Source: Saccharospirillum sp040881935 (GTDB lineage Bacteria; Pseudomonadota; Gammaproteobacteria; Pseudomonadales; Natronospirillaceae). From it: a stretch of 64,000 bases of DNA. How positions within the stretch are numbered: position 1 is the first letter of the stretch; each line of letters begins with the position of its first letter. The position numbers and the translations under genes are program-made. Below are positions 17,940-27,170 of this stretch, in pieces. A model generated the notes under the pieces. The model was not told where the DNA came from. It did no database searches and was given only the letters and a program-made list of their open reading frames with translations. Location of the stretch: positions 62,001 to 126,000 of the forward strand of contig NZ_JBBECH010000017.1 in NCBI RefSeq assembly GCF_040881935.1, written 5' to 3'.

Positions 17940-20564
17940 GTGCCGACGTCGAATAACCTCCCGATCACATCCGCGAAATTGCTTATCGATAAAGAGTATC
18001 GGCTGATATCCATGGGTGATGCACAGGGGTTGCTGACACCACCACCGGTCACCGGCCAGTGCCTATCTGACTACTGGCTCAATTTTGATGACTGGCTGGT
18101 CCGGTACCAGGCTGTTGATCCGGAACGGAATAATTTCCAGACCTGTATCCCCGGGGCAATGGCCAGCCTGACGCCGCTGAACGGCCAGTATCTGTTACAC
18201 ATCTGGAAACACGTCGATGTGCTGCAGAGCAGCCTGTCACTGCTGCAGCTTAATGCCCTGATCTTCGATGCCAGCCAAACCCTGGTTTATGCCAACAGCG
18301 CCGCCCAGCATTTTCTTGCCTCACTGGGTCTTCAGGATTGGGAAACCTTATTGCCCGAACGCTGGCACCGGGATTTCCCGAACTGGCTGCGCCAAAACAC
18401 TTCCGTTAACCTGGAACGGGAATGTCAGGGCATGTGCCTGCGTTGGGAAATCACCAGCGACCCTAACCAGCAATTCGTGGTCCTGGTCTGCCACCCCATG
18501 GAGGAGCACGAAAACTACCGCCGCATTCTGGAATACTCGGTAGACGGTATTTATCAAACCGACGCCGAAGGTGCCGTTGTTTACGCCAATAACTCCCTGG
18601 CCCGGCTGTTTCGCTACGACTCACCCGAAGACATGAAAGAGCAGGTCAGGCGTGCGGCGCTTGACATCTACGCTCACCCGCAAGACCGGACACGCTTTCT
18701 CGACGTCCTGGCACGCAACAACGAAGTGTCCGGTTTCGAATGCCAGATGAAACGAAAGGATGGCGACCTAATATGGGTTCGGCAGAACGCACGGCGAGTG
18801 GTAAACGAGCAGGGCGAACTGGTTCACATCATCGGCACTATTGCCGATATTTCCGAGCTAAAACGGTCGGAAGAAGCTCGCAGAAACGCGGAAAGTGACT
18901 ACGAAGACCTGTTCAACACTGCTCAGGCCGGGCTGTACCAATCGACCATCGGTGGCACCTTTATTCGGGTAAACCATTTACTTGCGCACACGCTGGGGTG
19001 TGCGTCGCGCGAAGAATGCCTTGCTTATTACGATGACATCACACAGAAACTCTACGACAGCCCGCGTCAGCGCCTACGCCTGCTGTCGATGCTGCAACGC
19101 GACCGAGTGGTAATGAATGAGCGCGCCCGAATAATCCGCCGTGACGGCAAGCCAATCTGGGCGCTGATGAACGCCCAGTATGTAACGGAACGTCACACCG
19201 GGCGCGAGGTTATTCAGGGGTCGATCATCGACATCACCGAACAGGTCGATGCCGAAAATGAAATTCGCTACCTGGCCGAACACGATACGCTGACCCAGTT
19301 GCCCAATCGCAGTCAGTTTCAGCAGCAATTGCAACAAGCCTACGAACACTGGCAATTGCACCAGCACCATGAGTTCACAGTAATTTTTCTTGACCTCGAC
19401 CATTTCAAAGACATCAACGACACCCTGGGTCACCTGGTCGGTGATGCGCTGTTGATTGAACTGGCGCAACGGTTGCAACAGCCACTCAATGCGCCCTGCA
19501 AAACCTTTCGGCTTGGGGGTGATGAATTTGCCATCCTGGTCGACGGCGCGCTGCCGGAAACCGAACTGGATACTCTGTGTGTGCAGATAGGTGATCGCGT
19601 CAGCCGGGGATACCGCTATCAGGATGCAACGCTCAAAGTCACCGCCAGTATGGGCGTGGTGCAGTGTCATCAACTGGATGCGGACCGGCCGCACGCTGTG
19701 GTTGAAGATGTCATGAGCGCGGCCGATCTTGCTCTGTACCGCTGCAAGCGCACCGGTCGCGCTGGCTACCGCTTCTATGAGCACCTGATGCGCGTGGATC
19801 TGCAATCGGAAAAATCAATGGAGCACGAGCTGACACTGGCGCTAAAAGCCAACAAGCTACTACTGCATTTTCAACCGGTTTTCGATGCTAAGAGCAAACG
19901 CATCATCGGTGCCGAAGCGCTGATTCGCTGGCCAACCGACGAAGGGTTTATCAGCCCGGCCCAGTTTATTCCGCTTGCCGAACGGTCTGGCCTGATCGCC
20001 GATATTGATCTCTGGGTACTGCAGCAAATCCTGGATCATTGCGATCAGCTCAGCCGAAAGCACTCCGATCTGGTACTGAGTTTTAATCTGTCAGCGCACC
20101 ACTTCAACAAACACACCTTTACCGACATCATTCAGCCGCTGTTGCCGCGCATTAAACGGGTTGGCCCACAACTGGCGCTGGAACTGACCGAGCGGGTTAT
20201 GTTTGAGCGCACCGAAGGCGTTATCGCGTCGCTGCACTCGTTGCGACACCTGGGCGTGCATATTTCACTCGATGACTTTGGCACGGGGTTTTCATCCCTG
20301 AGCTATCTGACCCAGTTTCCGATCGATAAAATCAAGATTGACCAAAGCTTTATCAAAACCATGCACAGCAACACCACCGCCCGAGCGGTGGTGCAGGCCG
20401 CTGCACAAATTGGCAAGACATTAGGTTTGGTTGTTAACGCTGAAGGCGTTGAAACCGAGGAACAATTAGCGGTGGTGAGCCAGCTTGGCATCGATGAAGT
20501 GCAGGGCTTTCTGTTCGCCAGGCCGATGCCATTTGATGCGTTCTTGAAGTTGCTGGACGATTAG
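17940..20564 (+). CDS. Multi-PAS GGDEF-EAL c-di-GMP protein
   Basis: The 874-aa cytoplasmic protein has at least three PAS-like sensing units. One spans about 95-180 (NALIFDASQTLVYANSAAQH), one about 190-305 (ILEYSVDGIYQTDAEGAVVYAN) and one about 315-435 (LFNTAQAGLYQSTIGGTFIR). A GGDEF domain follows, with an intact LGGDEF near residue 525, and then an EAL domain with EALIRW near 659 and DDFGTGFSSLSYL. Both catalytic signatures are complete, so it may make and break c-di-GMP, or one domain may be regulatory. No transmembrane segment is seen. The GTG at 17940 is the first start; an AAGG lies about 20 bp upstream, so the exact start is uncertain. Confidence 0.9.
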   Translation: MPTSNNLPITSAKLLIDKEYRLISMGDAQGLLTPPPVTGQCLSDYWLNFDDWLVRYQAVDPERNNFQTCIPGAMASLTPLNGQYLLHIWKHVDVLQSSLSLLQLNALIFDASQTLVYANSAAQHFLASLGLQDWETLLPERWHRDFPNWLRQNTSVNLERECQGMCLRWEITSDPNQQFVVLVCHPMEEHENYRRILEYSVDGIYQTDAEGAVVYANNSLARLFRYDSPEDMKEQVRRAALDIYAHPQDRTRFLDVLARNNEVSGFECQMKRKDGDLIWVRQNARRVVNEQGELVHIIGTIADISELKRSEEARRNAESDYEDLFNTAQAGLYQSTIGGTFIRVNHLLAHTLGCASREECLAYYDDITQKLYDSPRQRLRLLSMLQRDRVVMNERARIIRRDGKPIWALMNAQYVTERHTGREVIQGSIIDITEQVDAENEIRYLAEHDTLTQLPNRSQFQQQLQQAYEHWQLHQHHEFTVIFLDLDHFKDINDTLGHLVGDALLIELAQRLQQPLNAPCKTFRLGGDEFAILVDGALPETELDTLCVQIGDRVSRGYRYQDATLKVTASMGVVQCHQLDADRPHAVVEDVMSAADLALYRCKRTGRAGYRFYEHLMRVDLQSEKSMEHELTLALKANKLLLHFQPVFDAKSKRIIGAEALIRWPTDEGFISPAQFIPLAERSGLIADIDLWVLQQILDHCDQLSRKHSDLVLSFNLSAHHFNKHTFTDIIQPLLPRIKRVGPQLALELTERVMFERTEGVIASLHSLRHLGVHISLDDFGTGFSSLSYLTQFPIDKIKIDQSFIKTMHSNTTARAVVQAAAQIGKTLGLVVNAEGVETEEQLAVVSQLGIDEVQGFLFARPMPFDAFLKLLDD

Positions 20565-20574
20565 CGTGGTGACC

Positions 20575-21201
20575 TCAACCCAGTGCCAACCAAACCCCAA
20601 CCACCAACATTAACGTACCGGCAATCCGATTGATCAGCCGCACGTTCTGACCACGCGATAAAACCACACTCAACGATTTTCCGCCGCCGGCATACATCAT
20701 TAGAGCCACCCATTCGATCAGTAGCATAATGGCGACCAGTGCCGCTAACTGGGGTGCCAGGGGTTTGCTATCATCCAGAAACGGCGGCAACAAGACCATG
20801 GTAAAGGCCCAGCCTTTGGGGTTGGCAACAGCGGTAACAAAGCCCTGCAGGGCCAGCTGCACCCGACTGGCACCGGCATGGGCCGAGTCGCCGGTTTCCG
20901 GTATCGCAAGCTTGCCGCGCGATTGCCACATTTGCAGCCCAAGCCACATCAAATAGAGACCACCGGCCCATTTGAAGAGGGTAAACACCAGGGGGGCGCT
21001 GAGCATAATGGCGGCAACGCCAATGACGGCCAATACACTGACCAGGCCAACGCCGATCAGTTCGCCGATCATCATCCACAGGGTGCGTTTAATGCCGATG
21101 GTAATGCCGAGACTCATCGACAACGTCATGCACATGCCCGGTGTCAGCGACACCAGCGCGAAGGTGGGAATAAAAGCAGCCAGCAAGGCAGTGTTGATCA
21201 T
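20575..21201 (-). CDS. LysE/RhtB-family amino-acid exporter
   Basis: The 208-aa integral membrane protein has six predicted hydrophobic segments and the LysE/RhtB signatures: FALVSLTPGMCMTLSMSLGITIG near the N-terminus, FKWAGGLYLMWLGLQMW in the middle and QGFVTAVANPKGWAFTMVLLPPF. Members export amino acids or homoserine-type compounds. It overlaps the 3' end of the MFS transporter gene by 4 bp on the same strand, so the two are likely coexpressed. Substrate cannot be told from the sequence. Confidence 0.9.
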   Translation of the reverse strand: MINTALLAAFIPTFALVSLTPGMCMTLSMSLGITIGIKRTLWMMIGELIGVGLVSVLAVIGVAAIMLSAPLVFTLFKWAGGLYLMWLGLQMWQSRGKLAIPETGDSAHAGASRVQLALQGFVTAVANPKGWAFTMVLLPPFLDDSKPLAPQLAALVAIMLLIEWVALMMYAGGGKSLSVVLSRGQNVRLINRIAGTLMLVVGVWLALG

Positions 21202-22367
21202 GATGCGGATGACTCCTCAGACAACCCAGGTTTTGAACTGATCCAGAAAACGAGGCCGGTGGCGATGGTTGCCAGCAGGCCGCAGCCGATAAAGACGCCA
21301 TCGTAACCGCCCCACTGAGCGATCACGCCACCCAGACCGGCGCCGGCGAGGCTGCCGATCTTGATCGAGGTGGTGTACAGCGTGGAGGCCATACCGAGCC
21401 GGTCTTTCATCAGCGTCTGAAAGATACTGATGCCTATACCTGCCGCCAGGCCGACCAGGCCAGCATTAAATACCTGCATGGCGAGCAGCATGGTAAAGCT
21501 GTCGAACCACCAGACGCCAGTATAAAAAATCATTCCACTGACGGCGGCGACTTTGAGCGGTGCGAACAGGTGCCAGCGCCAGGCCCGGGCACCACCATAA
21601 ATCATGATCGGAATTTCCAGCCCGGCGGCCAGACCCATCAGCAAACCGGGGGCAATGGTCATTAAATCCAGCACGTCCCGCACATACAACGGCATATAGA
21701 CAATGTACATGGAGTTGGCGGCAAAGATGGCGATGGTCACCAGCATCAACCCCAGAACCCTGGGGTCGGTAACGGAGACTTTACCGGTCGACCCCGACAG
21801 CCGGGTATCTCTCATACCAGGCAGCATCAACAGCGTCAGGAAGAAGATCGCTGCGGTAATCATCATCAGGGTACGAAAGCCAAGCAGGTCGAACAGCAGA
21901 TAGGCCAGCGGTGGGCCGGCTATCCAGCTCATTGAAATGGTGGCCCGTAGCACCGACTGAAACAGCGCCGCCTGTTGCTCGTTCACCTGCTCCCGCGCCA
22001 GTGCAAAGAGTTGTGGCTGGGCAGTCGACGACAAACCAAACCAGACCATCCCAACCACCACCAGCAGCGGATACCACTCAACCACACCCAACGCCACCGA
22101 GCCGAACATCGATACAATAACGGAAACGTAGAGAATCTTCATCCGGCTCATGCCAGCGTCGGAACGATGGGCCAGCCACTGACTGACGCCAATACCGGCC
22201 AGGGTATTGGCAACAAAAAACACCCCGATCCACAGCGGTTCAATACCCAAATTGATCGCCAGATGGGTACTCAACACCGGAAACACGGACGCACCGGCCG
22301 TCCCCAACAACAGACTCAACGCCAGCAGCCGCAATACCATCGGCTGTAACCAAAATGCTCTATTCAA
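21198..22367 (-). CDS. MFS transporter, SetA-like sugar-efflux type
   Basis: The 389-aa protein shows about 12 hydrophobic segments and MFS features: VFFVANTLAGIGVSQWLAHRSD in the loop 2-3 region and LVGLAAGIGISIFQTLMKDRLGMASTLYTTS near the C-terminal half. The latter strongly resembles SetA/SotB-type sugar efflux transporters. The substrate is inferred only from that similarity. It lies upstream of, and overlaps by 4 bp, a LysE-type exporter. Upstream of its start is a compound hairpin repeat. Confidence 0.8.
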   Translation of the reverse strand: MNRAFWLQPMVLRLLALSLLLGTAGASVFPVLSTHLAINLGIEPLWIGVFFVANTLAGIGVSQWLAHRSDAGMSRMKILYVSVIVSMFGSVALGVVEWYPLLVVVGMVWFGLSSTAQPQLFALAREQVNEQQAALFQSVLRATISMSWIAGPPLAYLLFDLLGFRTLMMITAAIFFLTLLMLPGMRDTRLSGSTGKVSVTDPRVLGLMLVTIAIFAANSMYIVYMPLYVRDVLDLMTIAPGLLMGLAAGLEIPIMIYGGARAWRWHLFAPLKVAAVSGMIFYTGVWWFDSFTMLLAMQVFNAGLVGLAAGIGISIFQTLMKDRLGMASTLYTTSIKIGSLAGAGLGGVIAQWGGYDGVFIGCGLLATIATGLVFWISSKPGLSEESSAS

Positions 22368-22416
22368 AGTTCACACTCATTGTCATCGTGGTTGAATTTA
22401 ATGTTGCCAAGAGGTC

Positions 22417-22507
22417 GTGGCAGGCACGAGGTATGACTATTAAGGGTCGCGGTGAACCCATCCATGGTGCGGACTACCCTCAATAGCCATACCTCGCACC
22501 CACCACT
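22417..22507. repeat. Compound hairpin repeat, element A
   Basis: Outer arms of about 30 bp (22417-22446 and 22477-22507) are inversely complementary; both contain GAGGTATG-CTATT-GGG on one strand. They enclose a core GGTGAACCCATCCATGGTGC whose centre CCATCCATGG forms a short inner hairpin. The core is shared with elements B (25899) and C (43930), while the arms differ. It lies between the MFS gene start and the aldo/keto reductase terminator. Confidence 0.75.
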
Positions 22508-22566
22508 GAATCTGTGGAAAATTTTAATTAACAATCCAACTAACATACTTTGTACACGACAAGAAA

Positions 22567-22590
22567 CGGGCCTGGCATCCACCAGACCCG
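22567..22590 (-). terminator. Terminator of the aldo/keto reductase genes
   Basis: On the minus strand CGGGTCTGG and CCAGGCCCG pair (one mismatch) around the loop TGGATG, followed by TTTCTTGT. It is 24 bp downstream of the stop of the reductase gene at 22614. The loop in the other direction reads CATCCA, like the loops in the nearby repeats, so it may also be part of element A. Confidence 0.6.
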
Positions 22591-22613
22591 CTTTTGTTTT
22601 TCTCTAAAAATCC

Positions 22614-23609
22614 TTACTGTCCGAAGCGCTCGGGGCCGGCCGGTTTGTTATCCAACACGGCATCAATACGCTCCATGACAGTCGCATCAAGTTTGTCCGT
22701 CACATCCATCGCTTTCAGGTTGTCTTCCAACTGACTCAACCGTGATGCACCGAGAATTACCGTGCTGACATTCGGGTTGTTCAAACACCAGGCCAGTGAC
22801 AGATGCGTCAGGCTCAGGCCCAGCTCATCGGCAATCGGTTTCAGTTGACGCACTTTTTCCAGTCTCACTTTGCCGGCATCGCTGAGCAGGTTGTCTTTCA
22901 GCCACTCATAGCCGGGCAGGTTCATGCGGCTGTCGTCGGGAATGCCATCGAGGTATTTACCGGTCAGAATGCCCGAAGCCAGTGGCGACCAGATCGTAGT
23001 ACCAAGACCGTATTGCTCGTAGATCGGCCGGTACTCACCTTCAACTTTGTCGCGGTTGAACATGTTGTACTGCGGTTGTTCCATCGTCGGTGGCGTCAGG
23101 TGTTCCTGGCGGGCAATAGCGTGGGCTTCGGTGATCTGCTGTGCATTCCATTCCGAGGTGCCCCAATAGACAATTTTACCCTGCATCACCAATTGATGCA
23201 TGGCACGTACGGTTTCTTCGATGGGGGTATCGACATCGGGACGATGACAGAAGAACAAGTCGAGGTAGTCGACTTTCAGACGACGCAGCGCGGCATCGCA
23301 CGCATCCCGCACGTGCTTGGCCGACAAGCCCAACTGAGTCGGCTTATCGCCACCCCAGAACACCTTGGAAGACACCGCAAAGGTATCACGCGGCAAGCCC
23401 AGTGCATTAATGGCATCGCCCATGATTTTTTCCGACTCACCGGCTTCATAACCTTCGGCGTTGTCGAAGAAGTTCACGCCACTGTCGTAGGCGGTTTTCA
23501 GCAGGGTTTTGGCATCGTTCAAATCAACCTGTTTGCCAAAGGTCACCCAGGACCCTAAAGACAGGGCCGATACTTTTAGGCCGGAACGGCCAAGACGACG
23601 ATATTCCAT
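22614..23609 (-). CDS. Aldo/keto reductase (Kv-beta/YghZ-like)
   Basis: The 331-aa TIM-barrel reductase starts MEYRRLGRSGLKVSALSLGSW. It has the AKR catalytic set: D in FFDNAEGYEAGESEK with the tyrosine Y, K in VSSKVFWGG, and H in DLFFCHRPD. C-terminal NADPH motifs are VILGASRLSQLEDNLKAM. Closest look is to the potassium-channel beta-subunit/YghZ group. I chose ATG 23609 because AGGAGT lies 5 bp upstream; an in-frame start at 23630 has no signal. It is the last of three reductases in a row, separated from the next by element D. The substrate is not known. Confidence 0.9.
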   Translation of the reverse strand: MEYRRLGRSGLKVSALSLGSWVTFGKQVDLNDAKTLLKTAYDSGVNFFDNAEGYEAGESEKIMGDAINALGLPRDTFAVSSKVFWGGDKPTQLGLSAKHVRDACDAALRRLKVDYLDLFFCHRPDVDTPIEETVRAMHQLVMQGKIVYWGTSEWNAQQITEAHAIARQEHLTPPTMEQPQYNMFNRDKVEGEYRPIYEQYGLGTTIWSPLASGILTGKYLDGIPDDSRMNLPGYEWLKDNLLSDAGKVRLEKVRQLKPIADELGLSLTHLSLAWCLNNPNVSTVILGASRLSQLEDNLKAMDVTDKLDATVMERIDAVLDNKPAGPERFGQ

Positions 23610-23707
23610 GATGACTCCTATACGACTCAAGGTCGTTTAAAAAGTGATTGATTGCGCTTTTAGCTAAAAAATGTGACATCCAAACAAGACGTTCGACCCA
23701 AAACTCA

Positions 23708-23813
23708 GGGCTGTGCGGGAGTTTCATGGAACAGCGGGCAGGACGCCCGCGCCCCTGTCAGCGACACAGGGATGTGTCTCTGACAGGGGTGGAATGAAGC
23801 TCACCCTCAGCCC
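23708..23813. repeat. Compound hairpin repeat, element D
   Basis: Read on the minus strand this holds a stem CCCCTGTCAG/CTGACAGGGG enclosing GACACATCCCTGTGTC (loop TCCC), directly followed by a hairpin GCGGGC-GTCCT-GCCCGC. Outer pieces GGGCTG/CAGCCC and TTCAT/ATGAA also pair. The loops share the TCC motif of elements A-C, but the ACCCATCCATGG core is absent. It lies between two aldo/keto reductase genes. Confidence 0.65.
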
Positions 23814-23870
23814 GAGCGATTGGCAAAAAAGCAAACGCTGAACGTCGGGCCAGTGGCACCCTACGAAACC

Positions 23871-24812
23871 TTACCAGGGAAGCAAATGGGTGCCCTTGTC
23901 AGTGAAACCATCCCAGAACGTTTCCAGTCGCGCCCGGTCGGCAGCCGACAGTCGCTGGCCAGTGGCCCCGAAGTTGGCGCCCAGTTGGGCCTGGGAACGA
24001 ATGCCCGGAATCACACTGGAGACTTCATCGTAACTGAGCAAATAGGCCAGTGACTGCTGCGCCAGGTTGCGTTCTGCAGTGGGCAACCAAACCAGTTGCT
24101 CAACCAGCGACGCCCGCTGCTCAACATCCGCCTGGCTCCAGCGCTTGCGCACACCATCGAAAACGGTTTGGGCATTGTATTTGCCACCGAGCCAGCCGCT
24201 GTCCAGCGGTACCTTGGTGATGACGCCAACGTCGTTGGCGCGAACCTGATCGAAGGCGAGCCGAACATCCTGATGCAATGCATTAAACAGCAGCTCTAGC
24301 ACCTGGGCATCTGTCGTCTCCAGGGTTTCGCGCACTTCAAAGGCGTAGTCGGTGCTGGCACCGTAAAAGCGGACCTTGCCCTCGGTCTGTGCTTTTTTCA
24401 TCGCTTCCCAGATCGGGTGCTCACCGTTCAACACTTCCAAAGGCGGGCTGTGCACCAGCACGACGTCCAGATAGTCGGTCTTCAATCGCTCCAGCGAACC
24501 GTGCAGACTTTCCTGAAACGCCTCGGCACTGTAGTCGGTACCGCCTTCGGGTTTGTGACCGAATTTACTGACCAGCACCACGCTCTGGCGCACACCGCGC
24601 AGCGTTTCGCCCAACAAACGTTCGCTGTTGGTTTTAGCGTAATTCGGCGCGGTGTCGAACAGGTTACAGCCTTTATCCAGCGCCTCGGCAACGAGCTGGT
24701 GCGCGGTGGTATCATCCATACCGCCCCATTGATCGTTGTTGCCCAACTGCCAGGCGCCAAAACCAATGTCGGATACCTTCAGTTCGGTTTTGCCCAGTCG
24801 CCGATAGTGCAT
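23871..24812 (-). CDS. Aldo/keto reductase
   Basis: The 313-aa protein begins MHYRRLGKTELKVSDIGFGAWQL. Catalytic tetrad residues are visible as D and Y in NLFDTAPNYAKTNSERLLG, K in VLVSKFGHKP and H in DVVLVHSPP. The C-terminal cofactor region is SSVIPGIRSQAQLGANFGA. It is the middle gene of three related reductases; its ATG overlaps the stop of the upstream reductase (ATGA at 24812), showing coupling. Members of this branch act on sugars, aldehydes or fuconolactone-pathway compounds; the real substrate cannot be told here. Confidence 0.9.
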   Translation of the reverse strand: MHYRRLGKTELKVSDIGFGAWQLGNNDQWGGMDDTTAHQLVAEALDKGCNLFDTAPNYAKTNSERLLGETLRGVRQSVVLVSKFGHKPEGGTDYSAEAFQESLHGSLERLKTDYLDVVLVHSPPLEVLNGEHPIWEAMKKAQTEGKVRFYGASTDYAFEVRETLETTDAQVLELLFNALHQDVRLAFDQVRANDVGVITKVPLDSGWLGGKYNAQTVFDGVRKRWSQADVEQRASLVEQLVWLPTAERNLAQQSLAYLLSYDEVSSVIPGIRSQAQLGANFGATGQRLSAADRARLETFWDGFTDKGTHLLPW

Positions 24813-25807
24813 CAGATCTCTCCCCGAATATGCTGACGCACCCGGTCGTGATAAAAATGAGACAGATGGGTGTGCAATTCGTTGTCGAGTGATGGCAGGG
24901 TAGAAACCGCTGCATTATCGGCAATCTGTTCGGGTCGGCTTGCACCGGTGATTACACTGCTGACGCCTTGTTGATCCAGCAACCAGCGTAACGACATCTG
25001 CGCCAGTGTCATGCCTTCCGGCACCAGGCTTTTCAGTTCATCTGCCAATGCCACCCCTGTTTTGTAGGGCAGACCAGCGAAAGTCTCGCCGACAAAGAAG
25101 GCATCGCCATCCTGATTGAAATTGCGATGATCTTCCTTGGCAAACTCATGATCAGCCGTCATCTTCCCGGACAACAGTCCGCTCGCCAGGCCGAGACGGA
25201 CAATCACGCCAACCTCTTTCTGATGCGCCAGCGGCAGAATGGATTCGGCCATGTCCTGGCGCAACAAGTTCACGATCAATTGCAGTGAGGCGACGTCCGT
25301 ATTTTCCAGGCAATAGCGGGCATCGTCACAGGTTTCAACACTGGCCCCAAACTGGCGGATCAGACCCGCCTGTTTGAACTCAGCAAGCCATTCAAACACC
25401 TCACCGCGCTTGATCTCACTGATCGGAATGCAATGCAGTTGCACCATATCGAGCTGCTCGACCTGCAGACGTTCACGCGATGCCTCGACAGCCGCTTTCA
25501 GCCGCTCCCGGCTATAGCCATCCGGATACAGTTCCGGTGTGCGGCCCGCCTTGGTGACAATGATGCGTTTGGTCTCGGGATGGGCTTTGTTGAACTCGCC
25601 AATAATGCGTTCACTCTCACCACCGCCATACACATCGGCGGTATCCCAAAAGGTAACGCCGTTGTCGCTGGCCGCCTGCAAGACAGACTCAGCCTGACCG
25701 GCAGGCAAAGCGCCCCAGTCGCCACCCAGTTGCCAGCAACCCAGGCCGATTTCAGATACGGAATACCCGGTTTTACCGAGTGGTCTGTGTTGAACAATCT
25801 GGCTCAT
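24812..25807 (-). CDS. Aldo/keto reductase
   Basis: The 331-aa protein starts MSQIVQHRPLGKTGYSVSEIGLGCWQLGG. Catalytic residues appear as D and Y in TFWDTADVYGGGESERIIG, K in IIVTKAGR and H in DMVQLHCIP. The C-terminus has SSVITGASRPEQIADNAA for NADP binding. It is the first gene of the reductase cluster and is divergent from a LysR regulator across a 380-bp gap holding element B, so that regulator is the natural candidate to control it. Substrate unknown. Confidence 0.9.
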   Translation of the reverse strand: MSQIVQHRPLGKTGYSVSEIGLGCWQLGGDWGALPAGQAESVLQAASDNGVTFWDTADVYGGGESERIIGEFNKAHPETKRIIVTKAGRTPELYPDGYSRERLKAAVEASRERLQVEQLDMVQLHCIPISEIKRGEVFEWLAEFKQAGLIRQFGASVETCDDARYCLENTDVASLQLIVNLLRQDMAESILPLAHQKEVGVIVRLGLASGLLSGKMTADHEFAKEDHRNFNQDGDAFFVGETFAGLPYKTGVALADELKSLVPEGMTLAQMSLRWLLDQQGVSSVITGASRPEQIADNAAVSTLPSLDNELHTHLSHFYHDRVRQHIRGEI

Positions 25808-25898
25808 AGTCTGCTCCTGGTCATTACGTGGAAATGGTTTGCTTAGGTGCCAGCTATGTCAAAAACGGAGTTTAGGTACCCTTTGGTGGCTGAGATAC

Positions 25899-26082
25899 GT
25901 GCCAGCTACCGGGTAGGCCTGTTCGGGGTCGGCGTAAACCCGTCCATGGGGCCTAGGCTTCGGGATATGAATCCCATCCCTGGGATTCACCCTTCGGGCT
26001 CGCTGTGCTCTTGCTAAAACGCTCCAGGCGTTTTAGTCCATGCCTCAGACTTCCCCGAACAGGCCTACCCGGCCGCCGTCAC
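25899..26082. repeat. Compound hairpin repeat, element B (largest)
   Basis: Outer arms 25899-25928 and 26053-26082 pair over about 30 bp (both contain CCGGGTAGGCCTGTTCGGGG in one orientation). Between them lie the conserved core GGTCGGCGTAAACCCGTCC (25928-25946) continuing into ATGGGGCCTAG, and two perfect inner hairpins: GAATCCCATCCCTGGGATTC (25969-25988) and CTAAAACGC-TCCAG-GCGTTTTAG (26014-26036). The element fills most of the gap between the reductase cluster and the divergent LysR gene. No coding frame runs through it. Confidence 0.8.
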
Positions 26083-26190
26083 TTGGTCCAACGCTAGCTA
26101 TGCACTAAAAAATATTCGAACCAGTATAGTTGCTATCATTCCAGTTATAATCCTGCAAAAATTAACCTTATTCGTTAATGAGACTAACCA

Positions 26191-27084
26191 ATGGATCGTT
26201 TTTCCGAAATTGAAGCCTTTCTTGCTGTCTGTGATGCCGGGAGTTTTACCCGGGCGGCGGAGAAGCTGTCGATATCGCGCGGGCGCATCAGTCAGCGTGT
26301 TGCCGAGCTGGAAACCCGGCTGGGGATTACCTTGCTGCATCGCACGACCCGGAGTGTTTCACTCACCCCCGAAGGTGAGCACTTTCGGCTGCGTACCCAG
26401 TCGAGTCTGAACCAGATTGATGCGGCCGAGCACAGCCTGAAGATGATGGCCGACCGACTGTCGGGTCCGGTACGCATCAACTCGGTGGGTGGCATTCTGG
26501 GCGAGCACTATCTGGCGCGCATGCTGACCGAAGTGGCCGCACAGCATCCGCAATTGCAGTTTCAGATCGATTTCAGCAGCGCCCGCGTCGACCCCAACCA
26601 GGACCCGGTCGATCTGGTGTTACGCGGCGGTGATGACCCTGGGAGCGGTGTCGCCGCCGAACAGGTCGGACGTCTGCGCTTGATGCTCTGTGCCAGCCCC
26701 CGTTATCTGAACCAGCACGGGTTTCCGCGTCACCCCGGCGAGCTGGGTGACTTCAACTGCATCACCGGCACGCCTAAATCCTGGCAGTTTCGGCGAGGAA
26801 ATGACCATCACCTACATTACCCCCAGGGCAGCTGGCATGCGCCCAGCAGCCAGGCTCAATTACTGGCGGCCGAACAGGGTCTGGGCATTGCCCGGTTATC
26901 AAATCTGGTGTTAAGGGAACCCTTGCAGCAGGGTCGTCTGGTGCAGGTTATGCCAGATTGGGAGATTGAGAATACCTCACTCTGGCTGGTCTGGGCGCAG
27001 CGCAGTGAATTGCCTAAGCGAGTCGCCGTGGTCCGCGACCATCTGATTCGTCGGTTTCACAGTTTCGATCTTGGCGCTATATGA
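26191..27084 (+). CDS. LysR-family transcriptional regulator
   Basis: The 297-aa protein has an N-terminal winged HTH (residues 1-60: MDRFSEIEAFLAVCDAGSFTRAAEKLSISRGRISQRVAELE with HRTTRSVSLTPEG) and a periplasmic-binding-like effector domain from about 88. It is divergent from three aldo/keto reductases, a typical LysR layout, so it probably controls them in response to an aldehyde-like signal. That is inference from position. The gap between carries element B. Confidence 0.92.
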   Translation: MDRFSEIEAFLAVCDAGSFTRAAEKLSISRGRISQRVAELETRLGITLLHRTTRSVSLTPEGEHFRLRTQSSLNQIDAAEHSLKMMADRLSGPVRINSVGGILGEHYLARMLTEVAAQHPQLQFQIDFSSARVDPNQDPVDLVLRGGDDPGSGVAAEQVGRLRLMLCASPRYLNQHGFPRHPGELGDFNCITGTPKSWQFRRGNDHHLHYPQGSWHAPSSQAQLLAAEQGLGIARLSNLVLREPLQQGRLVQVMPDWEIENTSLWLVWAQRSELPKRVAVVRDHLIRRFHSFDLGAI

Positions 27085-27170
27085 TGACCAGGTTCTCATC
27101 TGCCAACGCCGCCGGTGGCTGCCTCCCAGAGCTATGATACACTGATCAGGATAAACATGAGGAGTTACCC

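Noticed and set aside
25899..26082. CRISPR array in element B
   Set aside because: The units are self-complementary hairpins of different sequence, not identical repeats with spacers, and no cas genes are near.
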